Shown: one piece after another, positions 1 through 11,461 of the stretch | Layout: each line of letters opens with the position of its first letter | How positions within the stretch are numbered: position 1 is the first letter of the stretch | Source: Dryas octopetala | Taxonomy: Eukaryota > Streptophyta > Magnoliopsida > Rosales > Rosaceae | Direction: 5' to 3' | DNA length: 64,000 nucleotides | Assembly: GCA_963921425.1 (NCBI GenBank) | Contig: OY992834.1 | Location: 23,511,923-23,575,922 of the forward strand | Made by a program: the position numbers and the translations under genes | Notes under the pieces: generated by a model | Databases searched by the model: none | Seen by the model: the letters and a program-made list of their open reading frames with translations, nothing else | What the model was told of the DNA's origin: nothing

Positions 1-299
1 AGATTAATCAAGTCATGGTGGCTACTTTTTGTTAATATAGAGCCAATGCATTACTGTTTTAATTGCAAGGAAAAATGAGAAACTAGCTAGTGTACTTATG
101 AGCCTTGATTAAGCTTGGTATTTTGTGTATACTCAATATTTTTGTTAATGGTCAGTGAATGATATATGTTATCCTGATTGTTTCGTTTCTTTTACACCTG
201 ATTACTCTTGATAGCAACTAAAAGATATTACCACTGAATTGCATTTAGAAATTACCATAGCACTTTATAAAAGTTATATAAAACAACAATGAAAAACTT

Positions 300-510
300 T
301 AAATTTTATTAAAGTTTACAATAGCATTCCAAAAATACTATCAAATGAAATAATATAATAGCATTTCAAAAACGCTATAAATAAAATGGTGTTATAGCAT
401 TTTAAAAATGCTATCACATAACTTGGTTTTTCATAGCGTTGGCTAAGACGCTATTATATGCTTTTAATAGCATTTTTTGAGTGTTATGAAAGTCAGTTTA
501 TGTTGTAGTG
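300..510 (-). mobile_element. Terminal region of a CACTA (En/Spm) transposon
   Basis: Read on the minus strand, the block begins CACTACAAC at 510 and is followed by closely spaced copies of a roughly 21-bp dyad of the form ATAGCATTT...AAATGCTAT, at about 321-341, 358-378, 394-414, 433-454 and 467-488. A CACTA terminus followed by short subterminal repeats is the standard architecture of En/Spm elements, whose transposase binds the subterminal motifs. The opposite end is not in the window (it would lie to the left). No transposase coding is visible here. Confidence 0.6.
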
Positions 511-1156
511 TCAATTTATTAAGAATTTTCATGCTTGACTCCTGGAACATGATAACTCAAATTGCAAAATCATGAATGCATCAAACTCTAATCAATAATA
601 ACTTACACCAACCACGACAATCAAAACATTAATTTACTATCTTAACGAATCTCAAAACACACTAAAGTGTTAAACCCCAAATAAAAAAAATAGAACCACA
701 AAGATTTCAAATGTTTGAAGCTAAGCAACCCATGAAACCACAAAAAATATACACAAAAATATGAGTTCACAACTGACCTCAGTAATGGGCCGTTCACACC
801 TTCGGCAGTCGAACCAACAATGGTTATGCACGTCTTCTTGCCACAACCCCCAAATCAGCTAATCCATGTGTTGTTAATGGATTCACGCACAACCCCTTGT
901 ACTAAGTATTGTAATTTATGAAAAACTCCATTAATATTGGGCCACCGGCTTGAATAATGGTAACAATTGAAGCAAAATGAAACTCAGTTCTACCCACCCA
1001 TGAGCAATGAAAGTGGAAGAAATAATCCCTAATTATTTGGGAATAAACAACCCAAAGAGAACCCAGATTCTGATGGTGACAGGAGAAGTGTAAACCCAAA
1101 AATTTGGGGATTTGAATAGCTCGCATCTTTCTGCCGTGAGTATTGAAGCTCACCAA
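511..1156. other. Unassigned stretch
   Basis: AT-rich, non-repetitive-looking sequence between the CACTA terminus and the hAT-like element. Only short, unconvincing open frames occur on either strand, and I recognise no protein, RNA or repeat family. Confidence 0.5.
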
Positions 1157-1164
1157 TGTTGAAC

Positions 1165-2736
1165 TAGGGGTCGGCAAGCCCAAATTTTTTGGGTTCGGGC
1201 TGGGCTCGGGCTTGAATTATAGAAGCCCAATAAGGCTTTCGGGCCTGGCCGGGCCAGGTTTGGTCTTTAATACACAAGTCCAAGGCCCACCCATCGAGCT
1301 TTGGCTTGCGGGCTTGGAGGGCTGGGCCGGGCTAGGCCCGAACGGGCGGCCCGAAATGGGCTCAAAGCTTGTTAGACACATATATATCTTCAAAAAAAAA
1401 TATAGGATTTTGGCTATGTTGTGATTTGAACATGAGACCTCACATAACAAGGTTGAACATATATATCCTCAACAAACTGAACTGACTAGTTTATTTGTCA
1501 AGTTTGTGAATCATAACATATTTAATAGCTCTTTCGTTTGTTTACTTCAATAAATTATTAATATGCTTATTAAGTTATTATATAATACTATTATGTTAGT
1601 AATAGTGTAATACCATAAATAATAAACTTTTAAAATTATATGCAACATTACAACTATAATAAAACATAAATGTACATATGTTTTATTATATATTTTATTA
1701 CATATTTTTATAAACAAACGATGCAATTGTGTTATCAACGATCCGAACCATTCAAATTTTAATTCCTCACTCAAAGATAATTCGTACAAAAAATTAGCTC
1801 AATCGGAGATGTAAAAGTGACATAATGGTGGTCGAATTAATAAATGATCATGATTTTTCTAATGATATTCGAATAGGTAGATGAATTTCGATTTAGCCGA
1901 TTTTTTGTACGGATGATCTTTAATTATGAACATAGAAAATGAATGGGTCAGATTGTTGAAATCACGTTGTGGTCTTCATAATTATGGAAACAACAAGGTT
2001 TCAACGAGAAAATTATTAGAATTATACTCTTTAAGTGTATTTATATGTAGAAGCTCAAATATCGATCGTGTGTTTCAACGATCCAAACTATTCAAGTTTT
2101 AGTTCCCCACTCAAAGAGAATTCTTGTAAAAAATTAGCTTAATCGGAGATGTAAAAGTGACGTAACGGTGGTCGAATTAATGAACGATCATGGTTTTTTT
2201 AATGATAATCGAATGGTTAGATGAATTCCGATTTAGCCGATTTTTTGTAAGTATGATCTGTGACTATGAAAATAGAAAATGAACGGTTTAGATCGTTGAA
2301 TTAATGAATTGACGATCGTGGTTTAATAACTTTAATTATAGTTGTATTATAAAAATTGTATATACACATATACATTTATGTTTTATTATAGTTGTAATGT
2401 TGTATATAATTTTAAAAGGTAATTACTTTATTATTTATGGTATTACATAGTTTACACTATTACTATTTACTAACATTTTAGTATTATATAATAACTTAAC
2501 AAGCATATCAATAATTTATTAGAGTAAACAAACGAAAAACCTATTAAATATGTTATGATTCCCAAATTGGACTTTGGGTCGGGCTTTGGGCGGCCCATAG
2601 GCTTCAAGGGAATGGCCCAAGCCCAACCCAAGAGACTTTCGGGCCAAGCCGGGCTGGCCCAAATTTCGGGCCAAATCGGGCTTCGAGCCTAATGGGCCGG
2701 GCGGGCTTCGGGCCTTGGGCTTTTTGGTGAGGCATA
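1165..2736. mobile_element. Non-autonomous hAT-like element with long inverted subterminal arms
   Basis: The left end reads TAGGGGTCGGCAAGCCC, followed by GGGC/GCCC-rich DNA typical of plant hAT ends. The right end is equally GGGC-rich and ends ...GGTGAGGCATA. The flanking 8-mers TGTTGAAC (1157-1164) and GTTTGAAC (2737-2744) match at 6 of 8 positions, consistent with a decayed 8-bp hAT target duplication. Inside the ends, about 1500-1690 is inverted relative to about 2360-2560. Between these arms, about 1735-1945 and 2070-2285 are diverged direct repeats. No transposase frame is present, so this is a deletion derivative or a MITE-like assembly of about 1.57 kb. Confidence 0.55.
1735..2285 (+). 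repeat. Diverged direct repeat inside the hAT-like element
   Basis: Two copies (about 1735-1945 and 2070-2285) share long stretches, including AATCGGAGATGTAAAAGTGA and GATTTAGCCGATTTTTTGTA. The same GATTT-GGC/CC-GATTTTTT signature occurs in the small inverted-repeat element at 17058-17421, so the interior appears to derive from a widespread MITE family and not from the hAT itself. Confidence 0.55.
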
Positions 2737-2744
2737 GTTTGAAC

Positions 2745-3350
2745 ATTAACCTTTCAACTTTTTAATCAACTATTTTGTAAGAATGGTTAGATTAATACTC
2801 ACCAATATCTGACTTAGTCGAGTATAAACTAATAACAAGTATTAGTGACCACCCCAATAGTCAATTGCCACCCTATCCTCTTTTTTTGGCCATAAAATAG
2901 AGGCATTTGGCCATATTTGTTTGAGTGGGTGCATTGAATATGAGATTTAAAAGACTTTTGTATAGTTTAAAAATCATGTGGTATTCAATTAATATTTTAA
3001 AAAAGTCCGTAAAAATATATATGTATTTAATTAAAAATTTTAAAGAATCTATAAAAATCATAAGATATTTAATTTAAGATTTTTAAAAAGTTTTTAAAAG
3101 TCTGTAAAAATATATATGTATTTAAAAAGTCATTAATTTTTATAAAAATCATTTAATAATAAATTTTAATAAACTTTGATATTTCAAAGTTATTATAAAT
3201 CCGACTTCTCCTTGTGGATTTCTAATGATTTACTTTTAGAACTTTATAAAAATCTATATATTTTACAAAAGTGTATCACTTAAAAAAAAAAATCTAAAAA
3301 AAATCTTTATAAATCTATATACGTCCCCTAAATTCCCAATTAAATAGGCC
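2745..3350. promoter_or_regulatory. AT-rich, MITE-like upstream region of COX16
   Basis: The stretch holds duplicated motifs (for example GTAAAAATATATATGTATTT near 3009 and near 3106) and many TTTAAAAAGTC-type segments resembling an AT-rich plant MITE. A TATAAAT at 3308-3314 lies 49 bp before the COX16 ATG and could serve as a TATA box. If so, the core promoter lies at or inside the repeat's edge. The promoter assignment is inference from position only. Confidence 0.35.
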
Positions 3351-3356
3351 GTGGTG

Positions 3357-3838
3357 ATGGCAAGCATCGTGGAGACGACAGCTAAAGGCGGCGACCCTGT
3401 GCGATCGACATTCAAGAGGTGGGGGAGGAGACACGCGTTCATCAGATACGGGCTTCCGATGATCTCACTCACTGTGTTTGGCGCGGTGGGACTCGCTCAT
3501 ATGATACAGGGCAGCAAGGACATCGCGAAGGTGAAAGACGATCAGGAATGGGAGATTATTGAGTCAAGAAAAGCACTTTCGAGAACGGGACCTATAGACG
3601 CTTATAACCCAAAAAAGACAACACTCGAAGAGGAGCTCAAGGTATTATAAATAAGCCATAAGCCATGATAAGTGCTTTTGTTGCTAGCATATTGAGTTAT
3701 TGATATACCCATATGCCATTTGCAGCTTATTGTGTTGGAATTTGCACTTGTTTCTAGGCATTGCAGGAGAAGGTGGACATAAAAAACTACGACTACAAGA
3801 GAATTCCTCGCCCAAATGAACAAGGCAAGTCAGCCTAA
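3357..3838 (+). CDS. COX16: COX16, cytochrome c oxidase assembly protein (two exons)
   Basis: Exons 3357-3641 and 3758-3838 join in frame to a 121-residue protein. The donor is AAG|gtatta and the acceptor ttctag|GCA. COX16 is an inner-mitochondrial-membrane factor needed for assembly of complex IV (COX2/COX1 modules). Visible features are a basic N-terminal part ([13 protein letters not shown], residues 20-32), one membrane segment at about 31-52 ([21 protein letters not shown]) and the family block DDQEWEIIE (61-69). A C-terminal K/E-rich tail ends in EQGKSA. The length fits plant COX16. I chose the ATG at 3357 and not the in-frame GTG codons at 3351 and 3354, because the protein then starts MASIVET. 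A second possible acceptor nine bases downstream would drop three residues (ALQ). The gene looks intact. Confidence 0.9.
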
Positions 3839-6161
3839 TTGCTTGCTTGTGATGTATTGGAATTTGTTTGTTGTGTGGCATTTTGAGCATATGCCATCAT
3901 GTAATTTTGTAATGACTGATTGTAGTGGATACAAGTTTCCATGAATAACAGTTAACACCATGCTTTGAAATTTTTCTTTGCATCTTTCTTCTTTATTTCT
4001 GTATTACATGCATGTTGTGCAAGCCTGCAAGTGCAATTGTTTACATAAATAGACCACAGGCTGTGAACAAAAAGAAAACATGGGTGGCATGAGAAAATTC
4101 AAATGTAAAGACACAAGGACCACAACTGCTGCTGACATTTTTTTGGGGATCCAAGGAGTAATTGATTGACATTATAGTAGGAAATAACTTACCTACCATG
4201 ACATCTACTAGAAGGGTTTATAGCATTCGAGGGATTAGCGGGCTCCTAATAAGAAAAAGCCAAGATGTGTTCTTACTTGACATTTTCAGTCTGCTGCCTG
4301 AATAAACCGACCATCTTGATCTTGTTGAAGACAAATTAGTGTTTATTAGGATCCCCCACGCACATATGGGGACAGCTGCCCTGTTGCAGCTTCTGTGTAA
4401 ATCCTCAACACAAATAGTAAATACCAAAGGGTACGAATGGTAGATTGTCATTGTCGGAATTGCAAGTGTAATACCCCATTTTGAAGAAAACGGCAAGACA
4501 AACAAGACTCACTGCTTAAGCAGTGACCGAGGTCATTTTTTGCCAAAAAATATGGTTTAGTGACTCAAAACTGCGCCAGAATGTGTTTTTCGCAAATCTT
4601 TGGCGTTTTTGTTCTTGTTTTGTGTTTTGTAGGCTAGGATCTCCATTTATGTTTGCTTGTTACGTTTATGTGGCCAGAAGTACTTTCCCTGTTGCAGCTG
4701 TTGTGTAAATCCTAAACGCGAATGGTAAATATCAAAGGGTACGAATGGTGAAACCCAAGGTACCAATGGTAGGTCTCTCAGTGTTGGAATTTCCAGTATA
4801 ATACTGCTAATAGACTACTACAGCAAAATTGTCAAATGAAATTATATGAAACTCGTGAAACCTGACCCAAACTACAAAGACCATAAACTGACTTTTTATT
4901 TTTTATTTTATTGAAAATGATCAAACTTTTGATAGGTCTTAACTCTCTTACTGAGCTAGGTAGGTAACAAAGAGTGAATATTCCAATTTATTTATTTATT
5001 TATTTTTAAATTTACATTCTTTAATTTAATTTCTCAATTCAGAGCAAATTGAGTAATAAAGTTTTTGAGTTCTTGGGCTTGGGGGAAGGGGCCTATTGTT
5101 GAATCTGAGCAGATAAAGTTGCTCTCTGAAAAGAAGTACGTAGCTTCATTCCTCTTTCAGCTCTGCTTCTCACATAGACGTAGCATTCATCCTCACTGTA
5201 AGTACTCTTAGCTCGCAATCTCTCTTTATATACTGCCTGGTCCGCCTTCTTTACGCCTTTCGCTTGAAATTCACTAAATAATTCATGTTTCTATTTATGC
5301 TTGCTTAAATTTTCTATGCTTGTAGAATTTGAGTGGTGCTTGAATATTACTACTCTTCTGTATATCATCAAATTTATACATCTCAACAAATTTCCTAAAA
5401 AAACAATTTGAGCATGATTTGCTTTCTGAAAGCGTGGTTAGTGCTGTAATTATGTCTTTTTAAGTTTGATAACCTTTTTTCTTTTTCCCTTTTTTAACTT
5501 TAATATGAAAAAAAAACTTTCCATATTTGGTGCTACGTTCAGAAAGAAAATTTAGGTGGATGGATTTGTTTGCAGTAAAAAACATCAGCTTAAAATTGGG
5601 AAATTGAGTGTTAAAACCACATTTTGTTTAAAAGTGTGTGTGTCTGAAGTGCTGGAAGATTGAGACTCCTTACATGTGTTATGTCTATTTTTTTAATCTC
5701 CAAATCTTACAAGGATGGGTTAAAGTAGTACAAACTTTTCTGAGCTCTTTCTATAACTTTGTATCAGTGTGCGGTACTTGTTGAATTATGAATGTAATAG
5801 TAACCAGGCATCTGCATCAGTTTTGTTTGTTGAGTGATTCTCTAATTTCCCTCATGAAATTTAATGAGTTCATTGTAATCTTTTGGTATAAAAACATATG
5901 ATGGTCCCTGGGAAAGTAAATTGGTACTCTTTGCTGCTATGAACAAAAGTTGATTGCTTACTGAATGAGTGAACATCGCCTGGGTTTTATTTAAGCAAGA
6001 AAGTTGAATGTGTTTGTTTAGCATGCCTTTTTCTCTTATATTCATTTGGACATTGTTAGATGCATACAGTTGTGTATGAGAATTTATATTTTAAAGTTGG
6101 CTTTAATATATATGCACTATATTATAAAGTTTGCTAAACAACATTTCCTTGAAAATTTCAG
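3839..6161 (+). other. 3' flank of COX16 and intergenic DNA
   Basis: The first few hundred bases probably hold the COX16 3' UTR, although no single poly(A) signal stands out. A diverged direct repeat lies at 4377-4475 and 4688-4800 (shared words include CCCTGTTGCAGCT and CAAAGGGTACGAATGGT). From about 5030 to 5210 there is a short stretch with exon-like composition and a possible donor at 5198, but I could not match it to a protein. The rest is AT-rich with no supported gene. Confidence 0.4.
4377..4800 (+). repeat. Diverged direct repeat downstream of COX16
   Basis: Copies at about 4377-4475 and 4688-4800 share CCCTGTTGCAGCT, GTGTAAATCCT and CAAAGGGTACGAATGGT in the same order. The spacing is about 310 bp. 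Their origin is unknown. They could be remnants of one duplicated transposon end or of a tandem duplication. Confidence 0.55.
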
Positions 6162-8041
6162 AAAGAAGAAATAAAATCTTGCAAGGAGCGTGTGAAAAAG
6201 CTGCTTAAAATGACCCCACCCAAGGGGGAAGATTTTCTTCATAAAATTGAGCATATATTAGAGCGTGAAAAGAATTGGTGAGAATGTTTTCTCTCTTCCC
6301 CTCTGCAAACCCCCTCCCAATTGGGTGTGATTGTTGTCAAGCCATTTGAGAAGCAAGTGGTCCAGATAACCAAAAAGCTGTAGGCAACATAGTGGCTGGT
6401 TTGTTAAGAATAATTTTAATTTTACTTTTTCTGTAAGGTCCTAAAATGAATACAGGAAGAGGATAGAAAGGAAATTCATCCTTTCTTTTCTTGCCTGTTA
6501 CACAATTTTGCTTTAGTTATTTTCATGTGGCCATAGTACTTCTGTTTGTGGGTAGTAGGATTTGCCTCCTATGTATGCTTTCGACAACTAGACTCTAAAA
6601 GACCGTCAAATGTTGAAAGGCTTATATTATCTTTTGCAAAATTTTAGGGAAAAATGAAGCTCATTCATGTTGAAAGTTCCACCTAAATCATGCAAATGCC
6701 TTTTGCATTTTGTTCTTCTTTTAGTATTTTTTTCCTATAAAATATTCCTTTGCACAATAATTTGTGGTTGATATTTCCATTCGCACAGCAGACATGACAA
6801 TTTCTTTTTAAAATACCTATGTGTCCATAGCTAGTATTCCTGCTACAAAATGGTTTAGTAAGTATATGTCCACCACAAAAAGCTTTTGAAAATATCTTGG
6901 CAACTCACAGTAATGCCAAAATATTGTTATATAGGCGGATATTTTCATCCTTTGAACTAGAGGTAGGAGGCTTTTGAGAAAACATTTTAGCATGATTCAG
7001 TTAATCTGTATCTCGGCCTCAAGCTTATTGATTATGATATGATTATTGTATGAGTGCTAGCTTCAACATTAAAACCATTCTCAAGTAGAGTGTTTAGAAT
7101 TATCTTATTAGTTTTGGCAACTAAAAATATTTCACAAGCCTTCAAAACAAGCTGATTCTATATGGTTCAATATTCAAGTCATGAGATTTGATATATTTTC
7201 AGAAGCAGAATGGAAGGTGTTCATCACCAAATATATTATTCTTTCGTTACCTTAAAAAAAAAAAAATTTAGAGCAGCTTGCTGATTTTTCAAACCAAATT
7301 TTTAATCTGAATTAGTACAGTTACTCTCATAGGAGAATGGAGAATTGATGTGTTAAAATATGACAGTATTATTAGGGAACTCTGCACATTTGGAGATGTG
7401 GAACCCCATAAATGCAGAAAGTTGGTGCTAAAAGACATCCTGTTGATTGCAACTAAGCAAATGAAGTTTAGATTCATTCTAGAAATAGAATTGGAAAGAA
7501 ACTCAATAGGGAACCAAATATGTGTTTTTAAAGATGGTTTATGTCTCTGTACTTCCTTCTTTGGCTCTCTTGGCTACAAATTGGACAGACATGCATGACC
7601 TGCAGAGGAAAATCATAAATTGAATTTTTGAAAAATATAATAGAGATCATTTTTTGCCATCATCAGTTCAACTCTTATTATAAAGATGAAGAATGATTAG
7701 AGTACAAGTCAGTGGGGAAGAAACACGTTTTCCTTTCAGTAATGTCAACCTTAACACTAATTTGTATATTTATGCTATTATTTTTCGCTCAAGAGTTTTG
7801 TTGACATGTCCAGAATGCTTTGACTGATACTCAAGGAAACCCTTGGCTGAAGATGTAAGCATCCTGATTTGCTTCGCAATGTCCAACTAACATTTTTTTT
7901 TTTGTCTATTTTTGATCCCTTCTGATGTTATGAGATTTTCATTCTCCATATATGTATATTAAACATAAAGTTCATTTCTTGGAATTACAGATGGATCCAA
8001 CAGCTGGAATAGAAGCTGAATATCACCAGAAAGGTAACAGA
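6162..8041 (+). pseudogene. THO1: Truncated THO1/HPR1 (THOC1) pseudogene retaining introns
   Basis: THO1 (HPR1) is the largest core subunit of the THO/TREX complex that couples transcription to mRNA export in the nucleus. Three exon-like pieces remain between GT-AG signals. 6162-6277 begins KEEIKSCKERVKKLLKMTPP and ends ILEREKNW. 7814-7854 encodes NALTDTQ and then, after an internal deletion that changes frame, KPLAED. 7991-8041 encodes MDPTAGIEAEYHQKGNR. Between the first two, about 6324-6412 still resembles the exon for DGCPPFEKQ...DNQKKRR but carries frame-breaking changes. Order and spacing match plant THO1, but all exons before KEEIK and after NNR-like KGNR are missing. The retained introns argue for segmental duplication or decay in place rather than retroposition. 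A functional THO1 should exist elsewhere. Confidence 0.75.
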
Positions 8042-8131
8042 GTAAGTTTTGCTTCTTAGAACTTCATATTCAATTTTGTGGAGTATTGCTACTAAGAGGG
8101 ACCTAGACTGATTCAATGAACTTTCTAACTA

Positions 8132-8370
8132 TCAATCACCCTGTATTTCTCGTGACATGCTTTGGCAAGATGAATTTTTTGAATCCTTGGGGTATAGTGT
8201 CCATGGTGGGAATCTCTGCAACCACTGCCCTAAGAAAGCTAGATTCTTTTCCCAAGTTGTTAACCCCAATCCACCTAACAAGCAAGGACGAGATACTATC
8301 TCCCAATTAACTAGGTGATCCTGCTCTCCTTTGCCCGCTGAGCTACTCCCTCCCACAAACAATAAATGAA
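8132..8370 (-). pseudogene. LINE reverse-transcriptase fragment (thumb region), decayed
   Basis: The minus-strand frame contains FVGGSSS...HLVNWEIVSRP followed by GGLGL and LAFLGQWLQRFP. This matches the FWWG...W..iC.PK..GGLG.r......ALL.KW.WR block that follows the YADD motif in plant LINE ORF2 proteins; compare the equivalent block of the intact LINE at about 46780-46925. Only about 75 residues remain and both sides are lost. It lies just downstream of the THO1 remnant and may have contributed to its truncation. Confidence 0.65.
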
Positions 8371-9740
8371 CCTGTCATGATTTATCCATTTTTTGTGGAA
8401 TAAATCTATCATGATTCTAGAGAAAGACTAGATTATTTACCTTGAAGCAAGCAAAAAGCACAACTTGTAGTAGGCCTTAAACTCAGGTGCTTATCCTACC
8501 AAATAATAACTTATAATAAGGTTCTAAATTCAAAGTGCAAAACTGCCAAAACAGAAATAAGCTATACCCTTACTTGATTGGAAATTCTACATAAATAGCA
8601 CATATTCAAAGGCCTAACATTCAACCTAGATGGACCAGAGACCTAAATCAACAAAATAAAAATTTAGGCTCATTCTACACTCCTTGATCTGGTCAAAACA
8701 AGTTTTTCAACAACATAAGCAAATCTGTCAGAGCCAATGATTAGCCTAACATGTTTACTTCGAAAATTATTTTTAATAAAATACGTGTCCAATAACCATG
8801 AGATTTAACATGCTTAGACCAGACATATGAACCATATCACAATAAAACTTAGAGCTTAAAACTCCCTCAGAAACATTACCAAAACGAGATTCCAAAGTAA
8901 ACTCAGAAACTGTTACCTTGACCTCCAGCTATGAAGTTCTCTAACCTATAGAATTTTCAAGACTAATCCATACATCCAAATGACCCAAAAATCGACAGAC
9001 ATAAAATAGAGACTTGAAGCTTCGAATATTAAAAATATCAGATTATTAACTTTTCATTTTTAAACCCAAAATGACACACAATTACACTTTTGGGAATCTG
9101 ACAGTGAGCGCTCCTATCTGATGTTGATCTCTAAGAAAAATCACAAAAAATTCAATATTAATACGATGTACCCAAAAATCGGACCATTGTTAGAAAATAG
9201 ATGAAACTTCAAACCCTAAAAATTTCATTAATTTTGGGGGTTAGTAGCCCATCTGATCAACAGCCCAAAATCAGAGTACCCGTTCTGCCAGGAAACATCA
9301 TGTGACCCCGACTCTTGACTTTAAAAATCCATATAAAATCCATTTCTTTACATTTATCCATAATATCAACACCAATGGAACCCTTGAGGAGACTAATTTG
9401 ACATAGAAAAATCACAAGACCTAAATCGAAATAGAAAATATTTAGAAATTCCGAAACATCACAAGTCCTCGGATTCAACAGCAGAATTCAGAACATCTTA
9501 ACCGAACTTAGAAAATTCATTCCTAATCTTATTGGTACAAAATCAGACTCTAAAGAAAGCTTAGGAAGTCTAGTTTAACATTAAAAAAATCCAGAACAAA
9601 TTTAGACGTTTTACCTTATCAAAACCATAGCACAACCCACTGGACTCAGAATCTGTCAGCAAAGTTAGAAAACTTGTTTCAGTTCCTAGCTCCCTTGTTC
9701 AACATACAACTTAAGACCCTAGTAATTTCACAAAACAAAA
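8371..9740. other. Unassigned repeat-like stretch
   Basis: Sequence style (short open frames, ...CAGACTCTAAAG..., many CAGAA/CCTAAA words) suggests old transposon DNA, but I recognise no ends, coding domain or target duplication. Nothing here supports a host gene. Confidence 0.4.
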
Positions 9741-9762
9741 ACAACAATTAGACCTCGCTTCT

Positions 9763-10214
9763 ATGCATCCAGTTGTTACAGCTATACTTGCAATAGAGTT
9801 AGAGAGGCTTCGATTGTGTGCATCCATGATAATGGTTGCTGTCACATATGCTGTGCCACATTTTTCTATGGAAAGTATCATCTTAAGAATCATACTTTTG
9901 CTAGGAATGAGACTCGATTGAGTCTTCTAGATTGCTTTATAAGTGATAGTGATATAACATGTGTGAATGAGCTCCGAATGGATAGGAATACCTTTGGAAT
10001 TTTGTGTGAATTACTTCGTACTAGTGGAGGGTTGAAGATGAATGGTAGCGTATGCGTTGAGGAGCAAGTTTGTATGTTCTTACATATACTTGCCCATCAC
10101 GTAAAAAACCGTACAATTCATAATAGATTTGGGCGATCTGGAGAGACAATTAGTAGATACTTCAATGCGGTTCTATGTGCGGTTCTAAGGCTCCATGAAA
10201 TTTCTTCTTTATGA
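9763..10214 (+). pseudogene. PIF/Harbinger transposase N-terminal fragment (HARBI1/ALP1-like)
   Basis: The frame from 9816 encodes about 130 residues. Its second half, with LRMDRNTFGILCELLRTSGGL, then SVCVEEQVCMFLHILAHHVK, then RTIHNRFGRSGETISRYFN, is the conserved N-terminal helix-turn-helix part of plant Harbinger nucleases (HARBI1-like, ALP1-like). An ATG at 9763 opens a different frame over the same 5' region, suggesting a frameshift before residue 1 of the longer frame. The DDE nuclease domain, normally about 200 further residues, is absent: a stop follows HEISSL at 10212-10214. This is therefore a transposon relic and not a domesticated full-length gene. Confidence 0.75.
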
Positions 10215-11380
10215 AGAATAAATCAGAATGATAGAAAGAAATTAACATCCCATTGTATTGCTTTTTTCCGTAAGAAAAATTTGAACCAAAAACATCATTT
10301 AAAATATCAATTTGAAACTGCAACATATCAATCGAAGGCTGTATGTGTGAACATGTTATGCTTTGTGGACTTTCTAGTTAAAGGAAACATATCAATTTTG
10401 ATCCATGATCATCACAATTAAACAGTTATATATGAAAAATTGATTTAATTAAGGATAATTTGTCCATATTTGAATGGGTTGTTGAATTTAGAAAGAGAGT
10501 ATAATATTATATAGATATCATATAGGATGTATCATGCATGTGCCAAAAAGAAAATTACAAAAAAAAAAAAAAATTAATTCAATAGTCCAAGCCAGTCCTA
10601 TGTTTCCACCAAACGTGGGATTGTCCCATGTTAGGACTTTCGATAGTCCTGTTCTGTCCTGTTCCATGGGACACAGTCCTGTCTTGTCCTCCAGACCGAG
10701 GCCTTTACCTTAGCTTCTTTTCACAATTGCAGAAATCGTCTCCTTAAGCCACTAGCTCTCTCTCTTTCTCTTAAAAAAAAAAAAAGTAATAAAATAAAAT
10801 TTTGGTTTTACAAATTTTTATCACAAATGGTCCTTCAATTTTTATCCAAATATCAATTTGTTTCTTAAAGTGCATTTTCACTCAATGTGGTCCTTCATCT
10901 TCACTATTGCACATCAATGTTGTCTTTTCGTTGTATTTTGTTTGAATTTCCATAAAAAGAATACTAGATGTGCATAATATAAAGAAAATTTTATTGGAAG
11001 AAGAAGAAGATCGAAGAAGAATATCCACTTAGTACCCATTGTTAAGGTAAAGAACTTATGATACCATGAAATAACGATATACACCAGAAACCTGTTACAA
11101 TTTCATAAAATCTTGTTTAGTTCATTGAAACGTGCATGCTTCAATAATATGTTCATTTTTACACACATGTATTAATGCAAATGCAAATGAAAAAAAAAAA
11201 AATTATTTACCTTGAGTATAGAAGTTACCAAGTACTAACGATCAACGTTAGTGCACGACCAGAAAATTCAGACCATGGCAAAAAGCACGACACACATCTA
11301 CAATATCAAATATTTAAAATTCAAATAAAAAACTGAAATATTAAGAATTGATTGTCATAATTTTCAGTTGCTCAAATTAT
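10215..11380. other. Unassigned, probable Harbinger flank and AT-rich DNA
   Basis: At about 10577-10695 there is a GTCC-rich block (repeated AGTCCTGT/GTCCCATG words beside TTTCCACCAAACG) of the kind seen near the ends of plant Harbinger or hAT elements. It could be the downstream end of the element carrying the fragment at 9763-10214. No opposite terminus was found. The remainder is AT-rich without recognisable genes. Confidence 0.3.
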
Positions 11381-11461
11381 AGTATTTATTTATCATTAAA
11401 ATTTGTCATTTGAATGCGCATGGGCAATATAGAAATGCTAAATAATAGAGTTGACTCAACC

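Noticed and set aside
3351..3356. Upstream GTG start for COX16
   Set aside because: Plant nuclear genes start at ATG; the ATG at 3357 gives the usual protein start.
8310..8352. tRNA-like A-box (TAGCTCAGCGGG on the minus strand), possible tRNA or SINE
   Set aside because: No B box, no cloverleaf pairing, and the same strand is readable as LINE reverse-transcriptase protein (HLVNWEIVSRP...GGLGL), which explains the sequence better.
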